Assembly: GCA_023374045.1 (NCBI GenBank)
Contig: CM041776.1
Span: forward strand, 45,948,171 to 46,012,170
Direction of reading: 5' to 3'
Length of the DNA stretch: 64,000 nt
Source of the DNA: Limonium bicolor
Lineage: Eukaryota; Streptophyta; Magnoliopsida; Caryophyllales; Plumbaginaceae
Position 1 is the first letter of the stretch. Each line of letters starts with the position of its first letter. The notes below the pieces were generated by a model that had not been told where the DNA came from, searched no databases, and saw nothing but the letters and a program-made list of their open reading frames with translations. Positions 40,919 through 53,041 of this stretch are shown here, piece after piece. A program made the translations under genes and the position numbers.

Positions 40919-43900
40919 AGACGATCTAGTCAGTAAACAAGAAGGGTACTTCGCCCTCATCTTATCCTCTAATTCCCACGTGGCCTCTTCGACATCCTGG
41001 TTAGACCAGAGAACCTTCACCAGTCGCACTGACTTGTGGCGAGTGTCCCTAGTCTTACTGTCCAAGATTCTTTGAGGAGTCTCCCCGGATCTCATATTTG
41101 GTTCTAAAGTCAACCTCTCAGGTTCTAACATGGGAGGGGTGGTGCATGTATTTCTTTAGCTGTGAACATGAAAAACATCATGCACTTTACCCAGCTCAGC
41201 AGGTAATTCAACCTGTAAGCAACCGGCCCACCCGCTCCGTAATCTCATAAGGACCAACAAATTTCGGGCTTAACTTGCCCTTCTGCCCAAACCTGAATAC
41301 ACCCTTCATCGGTGAAACTCGCAGAAATACCTGGTCGCCCACTGCGAACTCCAGGTCCCGTCGTCGAACATCAGCATACGACTTCTGCCTATCTTGAGCA
41401 GCTTTCATGTTCTCCCTGATTTGCTGAACTTCAGCCTTAACTTGTTCTAAGTACTCTGGTCCTATAATGACCGTCTCACTCGACTCATCCCAGCAGAGCG
41501 GTGTACGACATGGTCTACCGTACAACGCTTGAAAAGGTGCCATCTTGATCGAAGCGTGATAGCTGTTGTTGTATGAAAACTCGATCAGATGTAATCTATT
41601 GTCAATCCAACTGCCCTGGGAAGTCTAAGGCACATGCTCTCAGCATGTCCTCGAGGGTCTGAATAGTACGCTCAGTCTGACCATCTGTCTGAGGATGGAA
41701 CGCGTGGTTACTCAGCTTGAGTTCTGTACCCAACGCTTCTCTGGTAGCTCTCCAGTACCTCGAAAGGAATCTGGTATCTCTATCTGACACTATGGTATTT
41801 CGGTATCCCGTGATGTCTCATGATTTCTTTCTCAAATAACTCAGCTAATTTGGTCACCTTCCAAGTATCCTTCATCGGTATGAATCAGGCTACTTTGGTA
41901 AGGCGATCCACCACCACCCATATCATGTTGAGACCTCCCCTAGCAGGTGGAAGCCCAACTACGAAGTCCATGGAAATATCATGGAACTTCCACTCCGGAA
42001 CTGGCATCGACTGTACCATTCCGCCCGGTCGTCGGTGCTCAATTTCACCTTCTGGCAGTGAGACACCTCAAGACGAACTCGGTAACATCTGTCTTCATCC
42101 CCGACCACCAGAAGTATCTCTTCATGTCTTTATACATTTTAGAGGCTCCCGGATGGATGGAAACTGAAGAACAGTGTGATTCTCTAAGTATACGGTCTTT
42201 CAGATCCGTGTTGCCCGTGGTATGCATAACCGGCCCTTAAGTCTGATCAGATCATCATCATGAAGTCTGAAGTCGTATTTCTGACTCTCAAAGGTACCAT
42301 CTGTCAGCTTCTGTCTGACTCTCTCATGTACTCATCTGTCCTCTGAGCCTCTCGCACCTCATCAACCAAGCTGGAGAAAGAAACTAGCGAATGGAGTGAG
42401 TGTGCTCGACGGCTCAGGGCATCTGCTACAACATTGGCCTTTCCTCTTTGTATTGGAGGTCAATGTCATAGTCTTTCAGAAACTCTAACCATCTCCTCTG
42501 TCGAAGATTCAACTCCTTCTGAGTGAATATGTATCTCAAACTCTTGTGATCGGTGTAGATGTCACACTAACCCCGTATAAGTAGTGGCGCCATATCTTCA
42601 AAGCGAAGACTACAGCTCCCAACTCTAAATCATGTGTGGGGTAGTTCTCCTCATGTTTCTTCAACTGGCGTGAGGCATATGCCACCACCTTGCCATGTTG
42701 CATGAGCACGCAACCCAGCCCTCTGCCGGATGCATCACAATAAACCTCAAAGCCCTCTGTACCGTCTGGAATGGTCAGAATCGGTGCATGCAGGGTAGTG
42801 AGTCCTTCAAGCTCTGAAATGATTCTCACAGTCAACTGTCCACAAGAACGGTGCATCCTTCTTCATCAGACTGGTCATCGGTTTCGCGACCTTGCTGAAA
42901 TCCCTAACAAACCTCCTGTAGTAACTGCCAGACCGAGAAAGCTCCGGATGTCGGTAACAGTCTTCGGCCTTGGCCAAGTACGTACGGCATCAATCTTTGC
43001 TGGATCCACTGAGATCCCAGCATCTGAGATGACATGACCTAGGAAAGAGACCTGGTCAAGCCAAAACTCACACTTGGAGAACTTAGCATATAGCTGGTTC
43101 TCCCTCAATATTTCCAATACTCTCCTCAGATGTTCCTCATGTTCAACCTTAGACTCGAGTATATCAAAATGTCATCAATAAACAACAACCGACTTGTCCA
43201 GCTGCTCCCGGAACAAGCGGTTCATCAGATCCATAAACTTCGCCGGTGCGTTCGACAAACCGAACGGCATCACTGTAAACTCATAGTGGCCGTATCGTGT
43301 CCGGAATGCCGTCTTCTCAATGTCTCCCTCCTTAATGGCTATCTGATGATACCCCGATCTGAGATCAATCTTGGAGAACACAGATGCTCCCTTCAACTGA
43401 TCGAACAGATCGTCAATGCGGGGTAGTGGGTACTTATTCTTCACTGTCACTGCATTCAGCTCTCTGTAGTCGATGCAGAGGCGGAGACTACCATCCTTCT
43501 TCTTCACGAAGAGGACTGGCGCTCCCCATGGTGACACACTTGGTCTAATAAATCCCTTATCCAACAAATCTTTCAATTGTTCCTTTAATTCAGTCATTTC
43601 TGCCGGAGCCATACGGTATGGTGCCTTGGCTATCGGTCCGGTACCAGGTAGCAGCTCGATGGTGAACTCTACCTCCCGAGTGGGTGGCATGCCGGGCAGT
43701 TCCCGTGGAAACAAGTCGGGGAACTCCGACACTACCGGTAAGTCGGGGTCGAACTCAGGGTCTCTCTCTATGTCCTGTACATAGCAGAGGTACACTTCTT
43801 CCTTTCTCCTTAATTCTTATACATTGCCATGGCGGTGATGATCTTAGTCGAAGGCTCTCTGGGCCTCTGGCGGTATGATATTGTTACCCCAGACGGACTC

Positions 43901-44295
43901 CTGAGCAGCAATCTATGCTCGGCGCAGAGGATACGTCCCTTGTGCCGCTCCAACCAGTTCATCCCGAAGATAACATCAAATCCTAGCTACTGAACTCAAT
44001 AAACTGACTGGAAAGTCTTCTCCCTTAATTCTGACAGTGGCTCCTCGGTAGTAACGAGTGCAACGAACCTTCTCCTTAGACGGGAGCGTAACCGTGAAGT
44101 CGGGTAGCTCATCAGCGTCTAGCCCCAACCTGCTCGCGAATGATGCCGAGACAAAGGTATGCGAGGCCCCTGAGTCGAAGAGAACTGATGCCTCAATCCC
44201 ATTAATCGGAAAGGTGCCGGTGAGGATAGTACCGCTGGCGTCGGCCTGTGCCTCTGTAAGTATGCTTAGTGCACCTTCCGTACCGAGTCCATAAC
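40919..44295 (-). pseudogene. pol: RE-E Pol: protease-RT-RNase H-integrase-chromodomain (frameshifted)
   Basis: It opens at the splice acceptor AATTAG (exon from 44295, Gly-Tyr-Gly-Leu-Gly in phase with gag). The protease DSGAS is near 44175. RT 43795-43175 has [10 protein letters not shown] and [16 protein letters not shown]. The catalytic IDD near 43165-43185 falls at a frame break. RNase H 42856-42536 has VYCDASGRG. The integrase zinc domain (42227-42045), core (41790-41602, SDRDTRF; 41543-41208) and chromodomain (41131-40913) follow. At least six small indels, mostly one base, break the frame. Confidence 0.92.
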
Positions 44296-44372
44296 CTAAT
44301 TGTGTTCATAAGCTTCATGAGTATTGATGGTATAACAAGAGTCGAAACAATTTATATGAACAACACTGTTAT

Positions 44373-44378
44373 TTTATT
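44373..44378 (-). terminator. Candidate polyadenylation signal after RE-E AlkB exon
   Basis: AATAAA on the minus strand, 73 bases after the AlkB stop and before the Pol acceptor, in the same sequence context as 10239-10244 of RE-A. Confidence 0.4.
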
Positions 44379-44450
44379 CATAACCATCCTGTTTACAACA
44401 TGTGCTTTAATCTTACATCTCATTCCTCATCTCATTCTAACATTACATGG

Positions 44451-45185
44451 CTAATATTGTCTAAAGGTTAGGTTTAATTTCCTGGTCTCATGTGTCGCAT
44501 TGATCACTGCTGACGGTGCTGTATTCAGCTTGATTCTCTTAATCCCATGGTATAACATCCTTGATTCTCCTCCCATAATTAACACATCTCCTGACTTAAG
44601 TACTAACTTATTCGCACGGTCCGCACGCTTCTGCTCGCCGTATAAAAACTCTGCATCATCCCCAATGGACCAAGACACTACGGGTATCCCTCTTTCGAGA
44701 GACTCCGTTGTCTCGTCCTTATCCTGGTGTAGTCCCAGTCTCCCATCCTTCTCGTAGAAGTTTACAATGCAAATGTCTGCTTGAATGTCTGGAATCGGTT
44801 CAGCTTCCAACTGCTGAGCGATTTCCACGACTTGTAATAACTGGATGGAACTCTTCGGGTATTTCCGGTGGTGAGACTCCATCTTGCATCCTCGTGGTTT
44901 GGTAATTCTTGGCATACGGATTCCAATCCTTGCCCAAGCTCATCATCTTTAATTTCATCCTTGCTCCCCCTGGGTACTCCGGTGTGTAAAAACCTCCCGG
45001 TCCCATTCCTAGTTGATTGCATCTTCTGATGATGGCTATTTGTGCTTCGGGTGTCAGGTATCCCCTTAATAAAATCATACCTGGGCGGATAACCTGACAT
45101 TGTTCGGTTGGAAAGTCTATGGTTTCGATGTCGGTGTGCTCCGGGTTAGGTGTAGATGGTATTGGGTAGCAGATGTTGAATCTTC
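44451..45185 (-). CDS. ALKBH1-like AlkB dioxygenase exon of RE-E (one frame break)
   Basis: The second copy of the AlkB exon. It opens at acceptor CACTTTAG (45186) in phase with gag and ends with TAG at 44453-44451. The N-terminal half (45078-44800) reads GPGGFYTPEYPG followed without a break by KMMSLGKDWNP, the junction broken in RE-A. A CA dinucleotide loss near 44830 shifts the frame. The C-terminal half then has HQD, AEFLYGE, LYHGI and KLNLTFR, so all iron and 2-oxoglutarate ligands are kept. Corrected for the two lost bases, the exon is 245 codons plus stop, one codon shorter than RE-A. The ATG found at 9464 in RE-A is ATA here. Confidence 0.92.
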
Positions 45186-45317
45186 CTAAAGTGGTAGTAG
45201 GTTATATCTTACTTAAGTTCTAATCTCATCTTATTCTTACTTAACTCAGTTATTCACCAAACATGCATGATAATGCGGTAAGCAGGTAGTTTTATTACTA
45301 AATGGTTATAGTGGTAC

Positions 45318-46717
45318 CTGGCCTCGATGAGGGTTCAGGCTCATCGTCCCGGTCCACCATGTGTAGTGTGGGTCCCGACTTCTGGGTCACCCTTGGGTTC
45401 TTGTCTGCCGCCTGCTGCACCTTCCTCTGACCGTCAGATCCAGCTCCCTGATCGGTCTTGCCCTTGCCCCTGGTGTCGGGCCTATAGGCTCTGCTAGCAG
45501 GGTTCGGTAACACTCATATGCCCGGTGTCCGTACACTCCACAAAAGTTGCACTCCACCTTATTCCCCTTACAATCGAGCCCGGGGTGGTCCTTGTGACAC
45601 CACCTACAGATGAAGCGTCGCTGGTAGCCACACCGGCTCCCTTCTCAGTCTCAGATCCTGATGATTCATAATTTAGCACCTCATATCTCAAACGGTACTA
45701 AATTGTTTCTTAACTCATTCAATATCAATTCCTTACCCTTTGGCGCCCTAGAGCGCAGGGGTGTAGCTGCATAAGCATATGTCAACTTCAATGGCTCTTC
45801 CGGAGCCTTCTCTTTTTCCTCCTTCCCCTTTGGGTTCTGATTTTTCTGGGCCTGAGGCTGGTACTTTTGTTTCTTGTACCCTCCTTGCCCTTGACTCTCC
45901 GAGCTCTTACCAGCATTCTTTCTCTTAGCATTCTCCTCGTCCCTCAGCTGGACGGTTATCTCAACCTTAGCAGCGGCATGATAGCACTCCTGCTTTTCCA
46001 CAGTATTAGTCACTCTTATTTCTCATAATCTAAATCTTACTCATTTACTTACTCAAATCTCAATCATTCTTATTACCTGCAAGGTAGTGTAACTCGTCGG
46101 CCCCATGCCGTAGCGGAGTCGATGGCTAAGCCCGCCATAGAAGCGGTCCACCAGGATCTGGTCAGAATATCCAAGACCTGGCAGAAGACGGAGCAAGGCG
46201 GTGAACTCTGAGTAATACTCGTCCACTGTCATCTTGTCCGTCTGCTTAAGCGCATCCAACTGTAAGCGCTTCTTCGTCTGAACATGGGCGGGGTAGTACT
46301 TTGCTCGTAGCAAGGCGGTGTACTGCTCCCAGCCGAACTCTGGATTGGCCACATGCTCGGCCCTCACCAGCTTCCACCAATCGCCTGCCGCCCCCTTCAG
46401 ATAAAAGCAGCCAGACGCACCTTGATCCCAGCAGGGACATCAAGGGTCTCGAAGGCGGTCTCCAGCTCGGAGATGTACGCCTCAAGCTTGGCGGGATCGG
46501 TCTCCCCCTTAAAGTGTGCGGGTCGAAGGTCTGCAAGACTCTTCACCCAATTTGGTTCCCTAGGTTGTGGCGGTGGAGGTGGTGCACCCACACCAGGCTG
46601 ATAGCCCATATGCCCTAATGCGGCAGCTACGATCTCTGCGATCGTCTGCCCTCCCGGTATTCCTGAAGCATCATCACCTTGGCCGCGACCTCGGCTTCCC
46701 CTAGGACGTCCTGCCAT
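45318..46717 (-). pseudogene. gag: RE-E Gag (exons 46717-46077, 45989-45737, 45657-45318)
   Basis: The gag ATG is at 46717-46715, directly after a TTGTTCAG acceptor-like site. MAGRPRG opens the Arg/Gly-rich N-terminus. The capsid region has FKGETDP and RAKYYP. Exon 2 encodes the basic ECYHAAAKVE...GYKKQK linker and is fully open. Exon 3 has the zinc knuckles, read across two one-base deletions. A one-base loss in a T run at about 46400 breaks exon 1. Introns 46076-45990, 45736-45658 and 45317-45186 have GT-AG ends at the same positions as RE-A. Confidence 0.85.
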
Positions 46718-47293
46718 CTGAACAAGCATAACTCACATTAGATTCGTATTCACCACTGTTTCGGTTAACGAATTTATAACGTCCGTAGACGGTAAAGACG
46801 ATCCACACTTATTAGTGGTCATCTGACTCTACTCACTCTAACTTCTCACACCCTAACCCATCACTTATTCCTTAACTTATATCCTAACTCGGTGGTTACT
46901 CATGTCCGGTATTTCTTGATCAGAGCGTAACTACGCTCTGATACCACTTTTTGTAACACCCCATCCAAAGCCAATCGTGTTATCGCAAAACTGAACCCTT
47001 AATCGAATACGTCGCAGCGGAAATAAAACACCTGGACCTTGCCACGGTCTGATCGTTAGAATATACCGGCCTTAACATTTACAACACTTATCCAAAATAC
47101 TTGACCAACCCAAAACATCACCATCCATAATACCACAACCAACCGAGTACAAATAGCTAAGACATAATCACAACCTTACATCAGTTTAAATATAAACAGA
47201 CGGGTGCACAGGCGCAACCCGAACTCAAAATAAATATCCCATCCTAAGTCTAACCGCTCCTACTCTCGTAGTGCGTCCTCATGGGTCTCTTAC
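46718..47293 (-). other. Candidate leader intron of RE-E
   Basis: Donor TTGCAG|GTAAGA at 47294/47293 and acceptor TTGTTCAG at 46718, abutting the gag ATG. It has the same layout as 7354-7903 in RE-A, although the intron sequences differ in length (576 versus 550 nt). Confidence 0.4.
46918..46946 (-). promoter_or_regulatory. Primer-binding site and hairpin of RE-E
   Basis: The minus strand has TGGTATCAGAGC (46946-46935), five bases from the LTR. It again sits in the 10-bp stem with ATCAGAGCGT and ACGCTCTGAT arms (46942-46919), identical to RE-A. Confidence 0.88.
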
Positions 47294-47310
47294 CTGCAAG
47301 TGTAAAAACA

Positions 47311-47391
47311 GCCCCAAAGGGGGTCAGCACGAATGCTGGTACACCCTCTCATGGCCCCCAAGCTAACGGGGCTACGACGACTAATTGTCGA
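47311..47391 (-). promoter_or_regulatory. Conserved hairpin cluster in RE-E leader
   Basis: The minus strand shows the CGAC/GTCG, GCCCC/GGGGC, CAGCA-TTCG-TGCTG and CCCCC/GGGG stems in the same order as RE-A 7257-7336. The flanking donor-like CAG|GTAAG is at 47294/47293. Confidence 0.65.
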
Positions 47392-48422
47392 TAGCATGGA
47401 AATTGATTACATACACAAGCATGATATGAAGTGCAATAACAATAACCACAGATGAACATATATAGTTCACAAACAATGAACGACTCAAGCGTTCCCTTAT
47501 CAAGTGGGTTAGTAACCCCCTCCGTCCTCATTTCCTTAATCTCAGTTCCTTACCTTACCTTAATCTTAATCTCAACTTATTCTCAGTATACAAACCGTTC
47601 CTGGAAGGGAATGGTTGTAGCTTAATTCAAACCTGGGATTTAGGTGATCCCACCGCACCATCTTAATGCCACCTACTCTGGACGGGAGTCCAGCGTAGCT
47701 GAGCCGGCAACCGGCCCTAGGCTACAAGTCCGAAGACAAGTCCTTAAGCGGAGGGCGGATCTGATTCAGATACCGTCCCCCTTTTTCCTTAGCATGCATG
47801 ACCGGAGATCGGTCCCGGGTTTCCTCACTCAAGTTCCAGTTAGTAGAAATCTTAATCACCATGTGCTAGCTAAGCCTTAACGGGCATTAACCAACAACCA
47901 CCAAACTTAACTCTTATTCTTAACTCAGTAAGTACTAAACTTGGTTAGTAACAATCTCAAGTCTCGCGGGTTAGTGTAAATATAACACATACACAACGAG
48001 AACAAATATAACCGGTTGCATGCTTTATCTTGTTTTAGTCATAGCAATTAAACAGATAGCACACAAGCCGAGGGACACCTCGTTAGCAAGCAGGTCACAA
48101 GAAAGATTGTACCGTTCACCGTCGATCGTCGTTGTTTTATCTTTCCGGGGTCCCAATTCACAAACCTAAAACATTGGTTCATTTTTAGACCATTAGTTAT
48201 TTGCACCTTACTTATCTCACTTGATCCTAAAGATCCCTTGAATACCTTCTTAAGTCTTTGCCACTTACTTACAAACTTAACTTTAAACATTAAAATTTAT
48301 ACTTAACTTAACTTAATCCCTTAAGTTCTTAGGGTCCTAATCATTACCACCCTACCAAAGGTATACCTTATTACCTATTACATTCTTAGAATTCAAAATT
48401 TCCTTTTTTTTTATTTTTAGGC

Positions 48423-48755
48423 TCGACCGAACTTCCGACCGACCTTACCCAAGGTCGCTCCATTCCAGAACACATTACCGTTTGAAAATCCTACCCCGAC
48501 CGACCTTGCAAGTCCGGTCCCAAGGTCGGTCCATTCCCGAGAGTTTCCCCCGTGGGAAATTTAAGCTCGACCGAACTTGCCAAGTCCGGTCCCATGTTCG
48601 ATCGATTCCAGAGACTTATTTCCTTCACAAATACAAGCCCGACCGAACTTGTAAGTCCGGTCCCCAAGTTCGGTCGGTTCCAGAAACTTTCTCCGGCAGT
48701 GTAATCTGAGCTCGACCGACCTTGCAGGTCCGGTCCCTAAGGTCGGTCGGCTCCA
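48423..48755 (-). repeat. Inverted-motif array in RE-E LTR (CGACCGAACTT / AAGTTCGGTCGG)
   Basis: Five units of about 60-70 bp. Each has CGACCGA(A/C)CTT, then AAGTCCGGTCCC, then AAG(T/G)TCGGTCGG, followed by spacers such as GGTTCCAGAAACTTTC. The spacers recall those of RE-A and RE-B, while the paired word has a different sequence. Confidence 0.85.
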
Positions 48756-50525
48756 GAACCTTGTTTCTAAATTCCCATTCAACTCCAAACTTCACCTTAT
48801 ATCCTAGCATGTTATAACCTCATTTGGGCACCTCAAATACACCTTAAGCCCTCACTAAACACATTAAATCATTCACCAAGATCCACCTTAGTCATTATGC
48901 ATTTTCCTTGTAATAATGCCAACACTTGTAATGTTTTTCACTAGGTTTCTAGGTGGTGGTTCATACCTAGTTAACCACTATGCCAAATGCTTCCTCACCA
49001 CTATAACATCATCCCAAGCATCTTTCACCATCTAAAACTCCTTTACACAACTACTAAAGTTCTTCACAAGCTTATGCTTCCATCTATCTACACATCATTT
49101 CCTTCCTAGCTGTTCTATCAACATTTGCCTAAGTCCTAAATACTCAAGTATATTCTTTTGATTCCTAAATCCTTCATAGCAATGCCTAAGTCATTATAAC
49201 TCATTAAAACACTTTATCTCACCCTTTTTCATCAAGACAACCTCTAAAACTTCCTAGTACTTCCTTAGTCATTAAATCCCCTTAGAACATCTTAAACACT
49301 TAAGTACTCCTTTAAATTTTGCCATGGGTTCTCTAGTATATAGCACATCCTAACACTTGGTTTTTCTCCATCAAACAACCAATATCACTCATTTCTCATC
49401 ACAACACCTTAACACACAATTTACACCAAAACTACACCACATCATCATATAGTGCTTAAACTTAAAATGCTTGGCACTTAGGCCCTTAAATGACAATAAT
49501 CTTAACCACTGAATTTCCACATATATTTGCCTTAACCTGCGAATACACACAACAAGGCTCCCATTGAAATAAAATGCTCCTTATAATTCATCTCAACATT
49601 GTTTAACTATCTCTTTTTCTCATTTGCTCTTTAGTCACAAGTTCACAAGCAGAGTCATTGTTTCTCCTAGGTTTTATATAACCCCTTTCTAATGTAAACT
49701 CTACACTAAACCCATCACATATCTAAATCCCATTCCCTTAAACAATAAAACACCTTAAGGTAAGTAATTTACCTTGTTCTTTTCAAGCTTTAAAAGCTTT
49801 CTTCCTTAGGTTTTTCCTTGCTCAATCTCGGTCACCAATATATATCTCCTTGCCAATGTTCTAACCAATATCCAATGACTCCAATGAGTACTAGATAATA
49901 CATTAACCCTAAGGAATAAAACCTAGGTTAAAATGTGTTTTAAGGTTTTGAATTGATTGTTTTACCTTAGGTTCCTCAAGACAAGCTTGGATTTGAAGCA
50001 AGAAGGACCTCCTCTATCCTTTGGAGAGTAGAAAAAAAAGCTAGAACAAGGCATTAAATGAAGCCTCATGAGCATACATTTTCGGTCAAGAAGAAAAGTG
50101 ATGGAAACCTAGATTTTCTTACACTTTCTTTACCTTAAGAGAATGGAGAAGCCAATGGAGTCTCCAAACTTGAATTTCCTCCTCTAATGGTGGTTTGTCT
50201 TGGCACAAATCAAAGCTCTTGGAGTTTTGAAAGGATAGAAAGAGAGAGCTTGAGCTAACTAAGAAGAATATGTAATTTGTTTTGGTTTTGGAGCTAAAAT
50301 GAGTAAGTTGTGTGCAAGAGAAGGTGGAGCTAGCATGGAGAAGAGCTTCACGTTAATGGAGAAGGGAGAGAGCAGCTCAAACCGTGGGAAACAAGAGAGA
50401 ATGAAGAAGTGAGGAGAGAGGTGAGTAAGTTAAAATGAGATCTTATATTGTAAAATAAATAGTACTTTTGCTTTATCCTTTAATTCCTTTCTTATTTGCT
50501 TAATGACTCATAAAGGTGGTGACTC

Positions 50526-50553
50526 ACCTTATAAGAAACCAGCCCCCATTAAT
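50526..50553 (-). promoter_or_regulatory. Core promoter of RE-E 5' LTR
   Basis: The minus strand reads GGGGGCTGGTTTCTTATAAGGTGAGTCA, given here by its parts GGGGGC, TTATAAGG and GAGTCA. It is the counterpart of RE-A 4091-4118. Confidence 0.55.
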
Positions 50554-51076
50554 AATAAGGGTACTTAAGTCTTTGTTGACCAAATCTCTCACTTATATTG
50601 ACTTATGTTATAAACTAGCTTAATTAAGTTACTATTCACAAAACAAGGCACATTGTTGTGAAATTTTTGATTTCCCATTGATGTAGCTTCCAAATGTGAT
50701 ACTATATAGTACACATGTTAATTAAAGAGTAATGATGGACATTTAGCCATTCAAAACTCATTTACAAGACAATTTTTCAAAAATGTGCTTTAAGACTCCT
50801 TAAGCACATTTTGTGTTTTAACTTGTTTTCAAGCTTGTTTTCTTTGGTAATTGATTTAAAATGACCATTAGGATATTACTAAGGTCTTAGAACAATATTT
50901 GGGTACTCTCCCAAGTCTCTCCAAGCTTAGAGCACGTTTTTGCTTAAACTGCTCTTTTGGTGTTTCCTTATATTTTCTTTGATTAGAAATGTTTCTTAAT
51001 GTTTCTTAGGCCTTATTTAGCCTCCTTATATCTTAGTTTATCATTTAAACATCATATCTAAGTTTGGGGTATTTCA

Positions 51077-53041
51077 CATTCATTCCATGACTTTGGTGTG
51101 TCCAAATCACTCATTTGATCTCTAAATCCTCCAACACAACTCCTAGGTCATCCTAGCACTAAAAACACCTTAACTCACTTACCTCCACCAATTAAACCCT
51201 TAACAATCCCTACCATAACCTAGGTCACCATACTTCATCAATTAAAACTCTTAGTTTCTCAACCAAATTTGTCATAGCTTCTCTAGTATACTCTTACACC
51301 CAAATACTTAGTTTTTCATCCTTAAACAAGCCAAATACATTAACATCCTCAATGAAGGTTCTTTACACACAAACTACACCAAATCACAATAAGTGCAAAA
51401 ACTTAAATTGCTTGGCACTTAGGCCCTTTAATGACATGACTCTTAGGCCCTTAAATGACATGACTCTTAGGCCCTAAATGACATGAAATAAACACTGAAT
51501 TCCCACACACATATAGCTTTCAACCTGCAATTACACACATCAATCTCATAGCAAATAAATGCTCTTGTAATCCACCTTATGATTGTTTTCTAACTCATAT
51601 ACCATTAGTTCTTTAGTCACAAGTTCATGAGCTTGTTCATATTCTTTTCCTAGGTTAATATAACCATACATCAATGTAAGCTCTAGGCTACAATTGGTAT
51701 CTATCCAATACCATTTCCTTACGGCATTAAACTACACTAAGGCAAGCAATTTACCTTATGTTTCGAGCCTTTCTCTCTTTTCTTCTTCTTGGTTTTCTTG
51801 ATTGAAAATCGGCCAAGGATTTTTGTTCCTTGCTAATCTTCTAATCAATGTACAAATAAGGGTAATGGGTATTAAGTATTATACCTAAACTCATGGACCA
51901 AACCCTAGGTTACAAGGACTACTTAATGTACTAGAATTGATGATTACCTTTAGAATTTGGAATGAGCTTTGACAAGGAAACATGGAAAGACCCTCTTCTA
52001 GTTCCTTTGGAGATTAAACAAGACTATTCAGGAGCAAAACAAAACCCTGTGAGAAGCCATTTTCGATAATGTACAAAAATGAAGGGAAAGTTGATTTTTC
52101 TTTGACTTTTATTACCTTGGAACAAAGGAGAACAACAAGGTGCAAGAAGATAAGCTTTTCTTCCTTCAATGGAGATTCTCCATGGAATAAAACTTGAGTT
52201 CTTGAAGATTTGAAAAGAGGGAAATGAAGGACTTGGTCTAACTAACACAAATATGCCTTTAGAATTTGATTTGGAGCATGGAGTTGGATTTGGCAAGCAA
52301 AAAAGGTGGGGAACCATGGAGGCTGAAGCTCTCACGGTTTTGGAGCAGAGAAGGAGGAGAATGAAGGTGGTGGCCGGTTGGGAAGGAAGGAATATGAGGA
52401 GAGAGGAAAGCAAAATGAGATATTTTGTTACTTATGTAAAAGTAATCCAAATAGTGAACTTCCTCCTTCTTTCATCTCTTTTACACATTCTGAATGTGTT
52501 AGGTGGTGAGTCACCTTGTAAAAACCGGCCCCCTTATGTTATTTAGGTACTAGTTTGACCATTGACCACTTAAAGAGATTAAAGACTTAAATTGGGCACT
52601 ATTTGAGTACTATTCATAATTAGTGCACAAATTTGTGAATTTTTTATTTCTCCTTGATTTAGGCTTCCTAATGTGATACTAAGTAGTACACATGTTGATT
52701 AAGGTGTAATCATGGTCATTTAGCCACTCAAAACTCACTTCCAAGATAATTTTCAAAAACGTGCTTTAAGATTCCTTAAAGCATAATTTGTGTTTAAACT
52801 TGTTTTTGAGATTGGTTTTCTTGGTAATTGACTTAACATTTTCATTAGCATGTTAATAAGGTCTAGGGATGACCTTTAGGTCTTAACAAGGTTACACCAA
52901 GTCTAGAGCAAGTATTTGCTTAAACTGACTTTATGGTGTTTTCTTTGGTTTAAATTGTCTTCCAATGTTTCTTAAGGACTTAATTAGCCTTAGAAGTCAT
53001 AATTACATAATTAATTAACACTTAAAGGTTGGGGTATTTCA
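51077..53041 (-). mobile_element. RE-F: fragment of another related LTR
   Basis: Minus-strand start TGAAATACCCC at 53041. The sequence parallels the first ~2 kb of the RE-E LTR (a GGGGGCCGG-TTTTTACAAGG-GACTCA block at 52508-52535) but is clearly diverged. It is interrupted at 51076 by RE-E, and its remainder would lie in or beyond the gap. No polypurine tract follows at 53042, so it is a 5' or solo LTR. The ORFs at 52024-52546 overlap on both strands and are not credible genes. Confidence 0.7.
51416..51486. repeat. Three tandem ~25-bp units in RE-F
   Basis: Three copies of CTTAGGCCC...AATGACATGACT, each with small changes. The single-copy equivalent in RE-E (near 49480) reads CTTAGGCCCTTAAATGACA, so the expansion is specific to RE-F. 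Confidence 0.75.

Larger units (their letters stand above)
39773..51076 (-). mobile_element. RE-E: AlkB-bearing chromovirus, sister of RE-A, 3' LTR truncated by the gap
   Basis: A minus-strand element with a complete 5' LTR (46952-51076), PBS, gag with the same two introns, AlkB exon, pol, PPT and the first 843 bp of the 3' LTR. Its internal region is very similar to RE-A, but the LTRs differ much more from RE-A than the RE-A LTRs do from each other. RE-E is therefore a separate insertion of a sister subfamily. Frame breaks fall at different places from those of RE-A. It was inserted into the RE-F LTR. Confidence 0.93.
46952..51076 (-). repeat. RE-E 5' LTR
   Basis: 4125 bp, minus-strand start TGAAATACCCC (51076) and end GGGTGTTACA (46952). 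It contains the TATA region (50526-50540), a GACCGAACTT-type array (48423-48755) and the leader hairpin cluster (47311-47391). ORFs 47644-47880 and 48482-48810 are LTR or array translations. Confidence 0.95.

Noticed and set aside
52024..52546. Opposed ORFs of 129 and 97 codons in RE-F
   Set aside because: They overlap on opposite strands inside an LTR, with composition like the equivalent RE-E LTR, where no such frame is kept.
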